This document shows positions 12,862 to 18,181 of a stretch of DNA of 18,181 nucleotides, piece after piece. A program made the translations under genes and the position numbers. Position 1 is the stretch's first letter. The number at the start of each line of letters is the position of its first letter. Under the pieces are notes generated by a model that saw only the letters and a program-made list of their open reading frames with translations, made no database searches and had not been told where the DNA came from. The DNA is from JAWVZY01 sp033721955 (GTDB lineage: Bacteria; Patescibacteriota; Minisyncoccia; Spechtbacterales; 2-12-FULL-38-22), in contig JAWVZY010000016.1 of assembly GCA_033721955.1 (NCBI GenBank), positions 1 through 18,181 of the forward strand. The letters run 5' to 3'.

Positions 12862-13473
12862 TTATTTTAGAGGCACAAAATTGAATCCAGAGAATTCTTC
12901 TTCTTTTATTTTATCTTCGGATACTTTATGCATTTTCCATATAGAAGATATAACAGGGACTATTATATTACCCCCTGTTTTTAATTGTTCTGTTAGTTCA
13001 TACGGCTTTTTCTCTGCGGCAGCTGATATTAGTATTTTATCATAAGGAGCGTGTTTAGGCAGTCCTAGCCTGCCTTCTTCAGCGTGATTAATAGAGGCAT
13101 TATTAAATTTATACTTTTTAAGATTTTTTTGTCCGAATTCTACAAGTTCAGGAACTATTTCAATTCCATATACTTTTCCTTCGCTTCCTATTATTTCTGC
13201 AAGAAGCGCTGTTGTCCAACCCGAACCTGAACCTATATCAAGTACTTTATCCCCCTTTTTGGGCTGGAGATTTTCAAGCATAAATGCAACTGTAGAGGGC
13301 TGTGATATAGTAGCTCCGTTCCCTATGGGAAGAGGGTAATCTTCGTAAGCTTCTGATAATTTTTCAGGGCGTACAAAATCAGCCCGGTCTATTTTTTGAA
13401 AGGCCTTAATTATCTCGGGTGTTTTAAGGAACCCTTTTTCTGTTATTGTTTTTATAAGGCGATCTTTGGTCAT
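12862..13473 (-). CDS. pcm: Protein-L-isoaspartate O-methyltransferase
   Basis: The 203-residue protein has the Pcm-specific PIGNGATISQPSTVAFML segment (49-66), which binds the isoaspartyl substrate, and a SAM-binding motif I VLDIGSGSGW (77-86). Pcm methylates isoaspartate in damaged proteins and so starts their repair. The ATG overlaps the last base of the acylphosphatase stop codon (13473). The C-terminus has the usual NIIVPV element and ends slightly earlier than in longer Pcm proteins. Confidence 0.94.
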   Translation of the reverse strand: MTKDRLIKTITEKGFLKTPEIIKAFQKIDRADFVRPEKLSEAYEDYPLPIGNGATISQPSTVAFMLENLQPKKGDKVLDIGSGSGWTTALLAEIIGSEGKVYGIEIVPELVEFGQKNLKKYKFNNASINHAEEGRLGLPKHAPYDKILISAAAEKKPYELTEQLKTGGNIIVPVISSIWKMHKVSEDKIKEEEFSGFNFVPLK

Positions 13474-13745
13474 TAGTATCGTATTTCAAAATCTTCAAAA
13501 TCTTTAACCTCTCCCTCGCTTATTTTTATATCTATTACATCTGCCATGCGCGGGCCTTCTTTTATGTTTTTTAAAAAATTATCAAGCGTTTTCTTACCTG
13601 CTTCGGCTTCTATGTATACAGTCCCGTCAGGCTCATTGCGTACAAATCCTGTTACACCCAATTTTTGTGCTGTATCTTGGGTTGTAGCACGGAAAAATAC
13701 TCCCTGCACTTTACCATGCACACGTATATTAAGATGTTTCTTCAT
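13473..13745 (-). CDS. acyP: Acylphosphatase
   Basis: The 90-residue protein matches the classic acylphosphatase fold: VHGKVQGVFFRATTQDTA with the catalytic Arg19, then GFVRNEPDGTV with the catalytic Asn37. It hydrolyses carboxyl-phosphate bonds such as acetyl phosphate or carbamoyl phosphate in the cytoplasm. It overlaps the dehydratase gene before it by 17 nt and pcm after it by 1 nt, which indicates translational coupling. Confidence 0.95.
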   Translation of the reverse strand: MKKHLNIRVHGKVQGVFFRATTQDTAQKLGVTGFVRNEPDGTVYIEAEAGKKTLDNFLKNIKEGPRMADVIDIKISEGEVKDFEDFEIRY

Positions 13746-13986
13746 GAATGCGCCTTGCTAAGGTATAATCTTTATTTGTTAGATTATTTTCTGAATGCGT
13801 AGTAATGCTTAAAGCCACCTCATTATAAGAAATAGAGATATCAGGGTGATGATTTATTTCCTCTGCAATATTTGCTATTTTGTTTACAAATTTCATTGCT
13901 TCTTTAAAATCAGGGAATTTAAATTTTTTATAAAGCTCTTTTTCGTTTTTTACTGTCCATCCTGTGGGTAGTTTTTTATCTTTCAT
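13729..13986 (-). CDS. Pterin-4a-carbinolamine dehydratase (PCD/DCoH family)
   Basis: The 85-residue protein has the PCD signature: GWTV (9-12), F-x-x-A-M-x-F-V-N-K, then EINHHPDISISYNEVALSIT (43-62) with His46 and His47, His64 and LTNKDYTLA. PCD dehydrates 4a-hydroxytetrahydropterin. No aromatic amino acid hydroxylase is nearby, so the physiological substrate is unknown. The position usually held by Trp after the HHP segment is Tyr54. The end overlaps acyP by 17 nt. Confidence 0.9.
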   Translation of the reverse strand: MKDKKLPTGWTVKNEKELYKKFKFPDFKEAMKFVNKIANIAEEINHHPDISISYNEVALSITTHSENNLTNKDYTLARRIHEETS

Positions 13987-14000
13987 AATTTTTATATTTA

Positions 14001-14474
14001 TTAATTATTAATAAGAGAAAATATCACAATACCGAAAGCAACAGATACATTTAGAGATTCTTTTTCTCCCGCCATGGGTATTTCAAGTATTCTATCACAA
14101 CGTTTAAGCACGCCCTGAGATAAGCCCTTTATTTCATGGCCCAAAACAAGAGCACTCTTTTTCTTTTCGGAGCGGGCGAGGCGTACTTTATTGTAGGGTA
14201 TCGATCTTTCATGCTGTTCTATGGCAAATATGGTGTAGCTATCTTCTTTTAGCTTATCTAAAAGCCGCCAAGTGGGGCCACATTTTTCCCAAGGAACCGT
14301 TTTTTCAGCCCCAAGAGCAACCTTCGATATTTGAGGCCTGTATTTTTTGAACTCATTTAGTGGTGAGGGGGTAATCCCGCACAAATATATTTTTTCTATA
14401 CCTGCTGCATCCGCTGTGCGAAATATAGAACCCACATTATGCATGCTCCTTATATTGTGTAAAACTAAAATCAT
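14001..14474 (-). CDS. TrmH/SpoU-family RNA 2'-O-methyltransferase
   Basis: The 157-residue protein is a bare SPOUT catalytic domain. Motif 1 is NIRSMHNVGSIFRTADAAG (7-25), motif 2 is LVLGHEIKGL (109-118) and motif 3 is IPMAGEKESLNVSVA (132-146). These form the trefoil knot that binds SAM. The family methylates 2'-OH groups in tRNA or rRNA; without an extra RNA-binding domain the target cannot be named. It is the first gene of the nine-gene run, 14 nt before the dehydratase gene. Confidence 0.92.
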   Translation of the reverse strand: MILVLHNIRSMHNVGSIFRTADAAGIEKIYLCGITPSPLNEFKKYRPQISKVALGAEKTVPWEKCGPTWRLLDKLKEDSYTIFAIEQHERSIPYNKVRLARSEKKKSALVLGHEIKGLSQGVLKRCDRILEIPMAGEKESLNVSVAFGIVIFSLINN

Positions 14475-14512
14475 ACTAAACCTTTTTTATATTAACAAAA
14501 ATAATAAAAATA

Positions 14513-14545
14513 AAAACCCTGCCGGTCTTATAGATCTGCAGGGTT
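14513..14545 (-). terminator. Terminator of the histidine phosphatase gene
   Basis: On the minus strand AACCCTGC and GCAGGGTT pair around a 15-nt loop that can fold further, followed by a T-rich tail. It separates this gene from the nine-gene run that starts at 14474. Confidence 0.7.
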
Positions 14546-14547
14546 AT

Positions 14548-15342
14548 TTACCAAAGTTGCTTATTATATCTTATTATTTCTAACCTGCTCTGACTAATAA
14601 TAGATTGTTTACTGCATTTATATTCGCTGACCGCGCAGTTTATTTTCTTTGTTTTTCTTTCAGCGCGCAACCAATCTTCCGCTTGCCAGTTTTCCACCTC
14701 AGCTCTCAGGGAGAGCAAGGTATTAAAATGAGAAATAACCAGAATATTCTTTTTACCGTGACTATGGCGCATATCATGAAGCCAAGAACTTACACGAAGA
14801 CGCACATCAGGCACACTTTCCCCATTTGGAAATCTATACCAATATAAGCCGTGGCTGGTAAAAAGCTCTTGTTGCTCGGGGTTTAATGCCCAAAATGTGA
14901 AATAATCACCGTAATTTTGGACAAGTCCTACTTCTTGTTCGCGAAGACGTTCATCCTTAATAACTTTAGCTTCCCTAATGTCAGGCCATGCATTTTGAAT
15001 GTGTTTTAGGGTGGAAATCGCCCTTTTATAGGGAGATGTATAAATTATATCGGGAACAGCTAATATTCCCTGTCTTGCTTCTGTTTGCATTGCAATACCT
15101 GTATCAAAGGATTGCCTAATTCCCTGCTCGGTTATATCAGCACCTGGATCGGATACTTCGGGTCTGTGTTTATCTTTTAAAAGGCGCGCCTTACTTAATG
15201 CCATAGGATGTGTGGGATCAAGTTTATAGAGGCCTTCGAAATTCTTATAGTCAAGTTCCTCTCTTTGGGTTTTATGGGCGGCATTTAGCTCTGACTGGGC
15301 GTGCCGTATTGTGAGTATGCCTTTAAGCTCTCGCAACCTCAT
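14548..15342 (-). CDS. Histidine phosphatase (phosphoglycerate mutase) superfamily protein
   Basis: The 264-residue protein opens with ILTIRHAQSELNA, in which His14 is the residue that is phosphorylated and Arg13 binds phosphate. YTSPYKRAISTLKH gives a second Arg, RLREQEVG the acid and VISHFNTLLSLR the second catalytic His, so the site is complete. It probably removes phosphate from a small metabolite; the substrate is not clear and the PhoE/CobC-like call is only by general resemblance. The start is fixed by an AAGGAGGTT (15351-15359) 8 nt upstream and a promoter at 15386-15414. It is transcribed alone. Confidence 0.88.
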   Translation of the reverse strand: MRLRELKGILTIRHAQSELNAAHKTQREELDYKNFEGLYKLDPTHPMALSKARLLKDKHRPEVSDPGADITEQGIRQSFDTGIAMQTEARQGILAVPDIIYTSPYKRAISTLKHIQNAWPDIREAKVIKDERLREQEVGLVQNYGDYFTFWALNPEQQELFTSHGLYWYRFPNGESVPDVRLRVSSWLHDMRHSHGKKNILVISHFNTLLSLRAEVENWQAEDWLRAERKTKKINCAVSEYKCSKQSIISQSRLEIIRYNKQLW

Positions 15343-15385
15343 AATTACTTAACCTCCTTGGTAATAAAAAGTACAAGATACGGAT

Positions 15386-15414
15386 ATAATACTATAATTG
15401 TATATAGGACTCAA
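15386..15414 (-). promoter_or_regulatory. Promoter of the histidine phosphatase gene
   Basis: On the minus strand TTGAGT (15409-15414) and TATTAT (15386-15391) are 17 nt apart, followed by a consensus-like ribosome site 27 nt further on. Confidence 0.6.
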
Positions 15415-15420
15415 GTGTTG

Positions 15421-15429
15421 TGGTACAAT
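15421..15429 (+). promoter_or_regulatory. Extended -10 promoter of the DUF4870-like gene
   Basis: TGGTACAAT matches an extended -10 element and lies about 28 nt before the ATG at 15458. No good -35 box is present. Confidence 0.4.
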
Positions 15430-15457
15430 AAAAGCATATAATTAAATTAAAATATTT

Positions 15458-15772
15458 ATGGCAAAAAGAAAAAACGCCTCCATGGCAGCGCTTGCCTACA
15501 TTATTTTTTTCCTGCCGGGAATTATGGTAGACAGGAAAGATGAATTTGTTCGGTTTCACATGCGCCAGGGTGCCTGGCTTCTTGTTGTAGCTCTTGCCCT
15601 GCAAGGCCTGCTTTCACTTTGGGTTTTTTGGGGTATGCCTCTTGGAGGTATGTTGAGGGGCTTAATAAGAGTATTTTTGATAATTCAGGTTGCAATAGGC
15701 GGTATGACAGCATTGCGAAGTGAACAAAAAGAGCTTCCGCTTATAGGTAAATACGCGCCAAAATTTTTCTAA
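15458..15772 (+). CDS. Small membrane protein of the Tic20/DUF4870-like family
   Basis: The 104-residue protein has a short basic N-terminus, a helix with AALAYIIFFLPGIMV (10-24), the family-type FVRFHMRQGAWLL segment (30-42) continuing into a second helix, and a third helix at about 66-84, before the closing KELPLIGKYAPKFF. The R-F-H-x-x-Q-G and P-L-I-G-x-Y-A elements are what place it in the DUF4870/Tic20-like group. Function is unknown in bacteria. It is a single-gene unit with its own promoter and terminator. Confidence 0.8.
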   Translation: MAKRKNASMAALAYIIFFLPGIMVDRKDEFVRFHMRQGAWLLVVALALQGLLSLWVFWGMPLGGMLRGLIRVFLIIQVAIGGMTALRSEQKELPLIGKYAPKFF

Positions 15773-15783
15773 CAGCAAAAACA

Positions 15784-15810
15784 AAAAAGCCCGCAAATTG
15801 CGGGCTTTTT
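15784..15810. terminator. Bidirectional terminator
   Basis: The stem AAAAAGCCCGCA / TGCGGGCTTTTT with an AAT loop serves the DUF4870-like gene (plus) and the STAS-like gene that ends at 15812 (minus). Confidence 0.9.
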
Positions 15811-15811
15811 A

Positions 15812-16213
15812 TTATTCCTGCAACCAATCTATGGCTTCCTTTTTAGTTTTAAAGAATTTTATATCAGAATGGCCTGTAAGAGCCGATATGGATTCAGCTA
15901 ACAGTTCCAGCGAATAACTGGCGCCTATAACCGCTGTTTTATTATCATAATCTTTTGTGCGAGAAGCACTTTCTTCCAAATATTTAAAGGCCTCTATATT
16001 ATATGTTGTAAGATTATTGACATCCAGTAATAAATTTACTTTTGTCTTCGTTTTTTTGTAATTTTTTTCAATTTCTTTATCAAGTTCATCAGAAAAATTT
16101 TTAAACTCTTCTATACAGGCATCGCACCTAAGATCGCCGTTTAATTTAACAAGTATAAGATTAGAATTTAATTCAACAAAAACACCTTTAAATTTTTCGT
16201 GCTCCTTTCCCAT
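15812..16213 (-). CDS. STAS/SpoIIAA-like domain protein
   Basis: The 133-residue protein has the alternating beta/alpha pattern of the SpoIIAA-like STAS fold: a strand pair at about 10-27 (VFVELNSNLILVKLNGDL), a helix, LLLDVNNLTTYNIEAFKYLEE (61-81), TAVIGASYSLELLAESISAL (93-112), and a final FFKTKKEAIDWLQE that is typical of SpoIIAA-like proteins. There is no clear phosphorylatable Ser/Thr in the place seen in anti-sigma factor antagonists. No kinase or sigma factor is adjacent. Two Cys (30 and 33, CDAC) could bind metal or form a disulfide. Function is unknown. Confidence 0.6.
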   Translation of the reverse strand: MGKEHEKFKGVFVELNSNLILVKLNGDLRCDACIEEFKNFSDELDKEIEKNYKKTKTKVNLLLDVNNLTTYNIEAFKYLEESASRTKDYDNKTAVIGASYSLELLAESISALTGHSDIKFFKTKKEAIDWLQE

Positions 16214-16238
16214 AATATTTTTTAAATAGTGTTATTAT

Positions 16239-16268
16239 ATAATACACCAAAACAGGATTTATTTACAA
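16239..16268 (-). promoter_or_regulatory. Candidate promoter of the STAS-like gene
   Basis: On the minus strand TTGTAA (16263-16268) and TATTAT (16239-16244) are 18 nt apart, about 26 nt before the ATG at 16213. Confidence 0.4.
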
Positions 16269-16328
16269 TATGGACCATATAACGTAAACTAAAAGACAGT
16301 TCCAATAGCTTTAAAGAAGGGAGAAAAT

Positions 16329-17252
16329 ATGAGTAAAAAGATACTACTTGTTGGCAATATAAGTAATTTAGCTGAAAACCTTTTTCTTGAGGCAGGCTTT
16401 AACGTGGAGAGGATAAAAGATGCCTCCGATAGAGACGCCATTATAAGATCATTAATTACAGCTGATGCTGTTTGCGGGCGCACTGCGATGCAGTTAGACA
16501 GAGGCGTAATAGAAAATGCTACTAATCTTAAAGTAATAGCTGTATTTAGCGTGAATACAAGCGGAGTTAATGTAGATACTGCAAAGGAAAAAGACATAGA
16601 GATATTTAGTGCTGCGGGCCTAAGTGCTGTAAGTGTTGCAGAGCTTACTTTCGGACTCATCGTAGCTTTATTGAGAAAAATACCTCAACAAGATTCTCGT
16701 CTCAAAGCGGGTAAATGGAGAAAATCGGCTGCAAACGATAATGCACATGAAGTTGCCGGTAAAACTCTTGGCATAATTGGCATGGGAGACATAGGTCAAA
16801 AAGTAGCTAAAATTGCCCGCGTATTTGATATGCAAGTTTTATTTTTTGATCCTTTTTTGGAAAAAAGCCCAAGTACTGAGTTTAAAAAAGTAAACAAAGA
16901 AGAGCTTTTGAAAGATTCTGATATTGTTACAGTTCATGCCGCTACAGGCGATGAATTGGTGGGAGAAAGTGATATTAAATTAATGTCCAATAGCGCTTAC
17001 CTGATAAATATGGCACGCAGCACAACGGTTAATGCAAGTGCACTGGCGAGCGCTCTTGAGAGTAATCAATTAGCCGGAGCTGCAATAGATGTGCATGACA
17101 AGGAAAGAGATCCATTTGAATCTGTATTTTTAAAGGAAAAAATTAAAGACAAGGTAGTTCTTACTAACCATTCGGGAGGTGAAACGCTGGAAGCCCGGGA
17201 GAGAATATCTAAAGTTATAGCTAGGCGCGTCATTGATTGTTTGCAACAGTAA
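16329..17252 (+). CDS. D-isomer 2-hydroxyacid dehydrogenase (SerA/PdxB-like)
   Basis: The 307-residue protein has the two-domain layout of the D-2-hydroxyacid dehydrogenases. The NAD-binding motif is GIIGMGDIG (148-156) with Asp174 as the likely NAD(H) selector. The catalytic set is Arg230 in NMARS, Glu259 in VHDKERDP and His281 in TNHSGGE. The family reduces 2-keto acids or oxidises 3-phosphoglycerate; the substrate is not defined by these motifs. ARS replaces the usual ARG, and the C-terminus lacks the ACT domain of long SerA. A GGGAG ribosome site lies 7 nt before the ATG. It is a single-gene unit. Confidence 0.9.
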   Translation: MSKKILLVGNISNLAENLFLEAGFNVERIKDASDRDAIIRSLITADAVCGRTAMQLDRGVIENATNLKVIAVFSVNTSGVNVDTAKEKDIEIFSAAGLSAVSVAELTFGLIVALLRKIPQQDSRLKAGKWRKSAANDNAHEVAGKTLGIIGMGDIGQKVAKIARVFDMQVLFFDPFLEKSPSTEFKKVNKEELLKDSDIVTVHAATGDELVGESDIKLMSNSAYLINMARSTTVNASALASALESNQLAGAAIDVHDKERDPFESVFLKEKIKDKVVLTNHSGGETLEARERISKVIARRVIDCLQQ

Positions 17253-17271
17253 AGTAAATATAGAACTTTTT

Positions 17272-17297
17272 AAAAATCCCCATAAGCGGGGATTTTT
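17272..17297 (+). terminator. Terminator of the 2-hydroxyacid dehydrogenase gene
   Basis: AAAAATCCCC pairs with GGGGATTTTTT around a 6-nt loop, 20 nt after the stop codon. The A/T flanks would let it also act on the minus-strand gene that ends at 17325. Confidence 0.85.
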
Positions 17298-17324
17298 TAT
17301 ATTGAAATTATAGTTAATTTAATC

Positions 17325-17660
17325 TTATAGCCAGCGCTCCTTGTTTTCTTCAAGTGCTTCTTTCATGATTTCCTCCAGTTTGTCTAGTTTTTCGGGATAT
17401 TTATATAGAGGGTATTTCATGCTTTTTGAAAGATCTGAATATTCATCCCTCAATTTTTCCATTCGATTTTTAAGTTCCTGTGGGCTAATTCCGGGCTTTG
17501 CGGCGTTAAAAAATGTTTTTCTCTCATGTCTAGCGGCATCTTCAAGATCAGACATAAATACTGATTTGATCGCCCTCCTTTGTTTTCTTGTAAAACCCTC
17601 TCTTCGCAATTTAGGTTCTATGAATTGCCGGTATTCTTTTTTTGTTACCTTTTTTCGCAT
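17325..17660 (-). CDS. Highly charged helical protein of unknown function
   Basis: I do not recognise this 111-residue protein. Nearly 40% of residues are charged, with basic stretches (MRKKVTKKEYRQ, FTRKQRRAIK) in the N-terminal half and an acidic/basic helix (EKLDKLEEIMKEALEENKER) at the end. It is predicted by eye to be almost all helix with coiled-coil-like spacing, and contains no cysteine or membrane segment. It could bind nucleic acid, but nothing specific shows that. It has no clear ribosome site. Confidence 0.55.
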   Translation of the reverse strand: MRKKVTKKEYRQFIEPKLRREGFTRKQRRAIKSVFMSDLEDAARHERKTFFNAAKPGISPQELKNRMEKLRDEYSDLSKSMKYPLYKYPEKLDKLEEIMKEALEENKERWL

Positions 17661-17700
17661 ATTAAAAATTTATATTTAATAACTGTATAATAACAAATAT

Positions 17701-17729
17701 TTGCCTTTTTCTAAAATATAGGGTAAAAT
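17701..17729 (+). promoter_or_regulatory. Promoter of tRNA-Asn
   Basis: TTGCCT (17701-17706) and TAAAAT (17724-17729) are 17 nt apart, placing the transcription start about 5 nt before the tRNA. Confidence 0.55.
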
Positions 17730-17740
17730 AAGTGTTATAT

Positions 17741-17812
17741 TCCCCGGTAGCTCAATGGTAGAGCGCCTCGCTGTTAACGAGTAGGTTACTGGTTCGAGTC
17801 CAGTCCGGGGAG
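17741..17812 (+). tRNA. tRNA-Asn (anticodon GTT)
   Basis: The cloverleaf is clear. The acceptor arms TCCCCGG (17741-17747) and CCGGGGA (17805-17811) pair perfectly, and the D arm reads GCTCAATGGTAGAGC. The anticodon loop CTGTTAA carries GTT, and the T arm has the GGTTCGAGTCC core. The anticodon stem has one mismatch at its base (C-T). The discriminator is G and CCA is not encoded, so it must be added after transcription. The 3' end is copied at 17974-17991. Confidence 0.97.
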
Positions 17813-17814
17813 CT
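17797..17814 (+). repeat. tRNA 3'-end direct repeat, copy 1 (inside tRNA-Asn)
   Basis: AGTCCAGTCCGGGGAGCT, exact 18-bp match to 17974-17991. It covers the 3' strand of the T arm, the acceptor 3' strand and two bases past the gene. Its start lies 177 bp before the start of the second copy. Confidence 0.9.
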
Positions 17815-17820
17815 GAAGAA

Positions 17821-17850
17821 CTTAAAACCCCCTTAAACGGGGGTTTTAAG
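17821..17850 (+). terminator. Hairpin terminator after tRNA-Asn
   Basis: CTTAAAACCCCC and GGGGGTTTTAAG form a perfect 12-bp stem with a 6-nt loop, 8 nt after the tRNA. The T stretch is within the stem. Confidence 0.75.
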
Positions 17851-17870
17851 ATACTTTAATTTTGTGGGAT

Positions 17871-17991
17871 TGGACTCGAAAGGCGGACTGAGCGGAGCGA
17901 GGGAGCCCGGGCAGGAAGTGCTTAATGAGCGCAAGTCCGCAGGACGCGGTGCGAATTTAGCAACTTGACGCCAAGTCCAGTCCGGGGAGCT
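17871..17991. other. GC-rich foldable element with tRNA-derived ends
   Basis: This segment of about 120 nt is much richer in G+C than the surroundings and holds no gene. Its left end TGGACTCGAA (17871-17880) is the exact reverse complement of the tRNA-Asn T arm at 17794-17803 (the pairing covers 17794-17803), and its right end is the direct copy of the tRNA 3' end. The ends pair with each other: TGGACT (17871-17876) with AGTCCA (17974-17979), then GGCG (17882-17885) with CGCC (17969-17972). A competing stem, GCGGACT with AGTCCGC (17883-17889 and 17933-17940 region), can also form. It may be a small mobile or structured RNA element; its identity is unknown. Confidence 0.5.
17974..17991 (+). 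repeat. tRNA 3'-end direct repeat, copy 2
   Basis: Exact 18-bp copy of 17797-17814. No other part of a tRNA precedes it in the same orientation, so it is not a second tRNA gene. It resembles the far attachment site left by integration into a tRNA gene. Confidence 0.85.
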
Positions 17992-17996
17992 TTAAT

Positions 17997-18024
17997 AAAA
18001 GCACCGCTCAAAAGTGGTGTTTTT
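17997..18024. terminator. Hairpin terminator after the tRNA-derived element
   Basis: GCACCGCT and AGTGGTGT pair around a CAAA loop with A and T flanks, giving a stem with two G-T pairs. It can work in both directions; the T run is best on the plus strand. Confidence 0.65.
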
Positions 18025-18034
18025 ATGTACAATG

Positions 18035-18061
18035 AAAAACCCTGGCCGAAGCCGGGTTTTT
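18035..18061. terminator. Terminator with a UUCG loop on the minus strand
   Basis: AAAAACCC-T-GGC, CGAA and GCCGGGTTTTT form a strong stem with one bulged base. Read on the minus strand the loop is C(UUCG)G and is followed by a T run, the classic form of a stable terminator, so it probably ends a minus-strand transcript coming from the repeat array to the right. Confidence 0.75.
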
Positions 18062-18066
18062 CAAAT

Positions 18067-18181
18067 GAGGATGGAAATTGGACCGAAGTCCGCTTTCCGT
18101 CCTCGTATGAGGATACAATTTGGACCGAAGTCCTCCTTGCGTCCTCGTACGAGGATAGAAGTTAGTCCGAAGACTTCCTTC
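18067..18181. repeat. 42-bp tandem repeat array with covarying hairpins, runs off the window edge
   Basis: Three copies are visible at exact 42-bp spacing: 18067-18108, 18109-18150 and 18151-18181 (cut by the edge). Each starts with GAGGAT and contains a hairpin: GGAC-CGAA-GTCC in copies 1 and 2, AGTC-CGAA-GACT in copy 3. An outer stem also changes in step: GGAAA/TTTCC in copy 1, CAA/TTG in copy 2, GAAG/CTTC in copy 3. A second small palindrome, CCTC-GTAT-GAGG or CCTCGTACGAGG, spans each unit junction. On the minus strand every loop reads C(UUCG)G. There are no spacers, so this is not a CRISPR array. Confidence 0.8.

Noticed and set aside
17974..17991. A second tRNA gene
   Set aside because: Only the T-arm 3' strand and acceptor 3' strand are present; there is no D arm or anticodon arm before it.
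17965..18165. 66-codon plus-strand frame across the repeats, giving a repeated WTEV..SSYED peptide
   Set aside because: 42 is divisible by 3, so any tandem repeat of this length gives a repeated peptide. The frame runs through two terminators, ends inside the third copy and has no ribosome site.
18067..18181. CRISPR array
   Set aside because: The 42-bp units follow each other with no unique spacers, and each unit varies in its stems.
1..18181. Alternative genetic code (TGA as Gly, as in Gracilibacteria)
   Set aside because: The adenosyltransferase gene ends at TGA at its normal C-terminus and conserved glycines are coded by GGN.

Overview
The window looks like a piece of the chromosome of a Patescibacteria/CPR bacterium, perhaps of the Parcubacteria/Paceibacteria type. 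The evidence is an AT-rich genome with standard stop codons (TGA ends the cobalamin adenosyltransferase gene), very tight gene packing with many 1-17 nt gaps or overlaps, and a gene set familiar from that group: FemAB, DegT, a membrane-anchored MurF, UppP, a Tic20/DUF4870-like protein and a DUF4258-like protein. The phylum is an inference; no rRNA or ribosomal protein gene is present.

Layout. Positions 1-1970 (minus) hold a lysophospholipid acyltransferase (PlsC), a LuxI/FeeM-type acyltransferase and the N-terminal seven-transmembrane part of what is probably a sensor kinase, cut by the window edge. A divergent paralog of the LuxI/FeeM-type enzyme follows at 2084-2758 (plus). From 9110 down to 2809 (minus) is an eight-gene run: glutaredoxin, nickel superoxide dismutase, its maturation protease, PduO-type cobalamin adenosyltransferase, alpha/beta hydrolase, MurF, DegT aminotransferase and FemAB. 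It starts at an extended -10 promoter and ends at a bidirectional terminator. Next come two overlapping WhiB-like genes (minus) behind a near-consensus promoter and a perfect Shine-Dalgarno, and divergent greA (plus). From 14474 to 10554 (minus) is a nine-gene run of repair and housekeeping enzymes: TrmH-type methyltransferase, pterin carbinolamine dehydratase, acylphosphatase, Pcm, ThpR, UppP, a minimal MGMT domain, a small membrane protein and a DUF4258-like protein. A histidine phosphatase, a DUF4870-like membrane protein, a STAS-like protein, a 2-hydroxyacid dehydrogenase and an unrecognised charged protein fill 14548-17660.

The right end carries tRNA-Asn, then a non-coding stretch. This contains an exact 18-bp copy of the tRNA 3' end with an inverted T-arm copy facing it, two terminators, and an array of 42-bp tandem repeats that runs off the edge. 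Each repeat folds into a hairpin that reads as C(UUCG)G on the minus strand, with compensated stem changes between copies.

The strongest candidates for something new are: (1) the acyltransferase plus 7TM-sensor operon, which is laid out like an acyl-signal synthase and its receptor; (2) the covarying UUCG hairpin array and the tRNA-derived element beside it; (3) the oxygen-related group of two WhiB-like proteins, NiSOD with an altered nickel hook, its protease and glutaredoxin.
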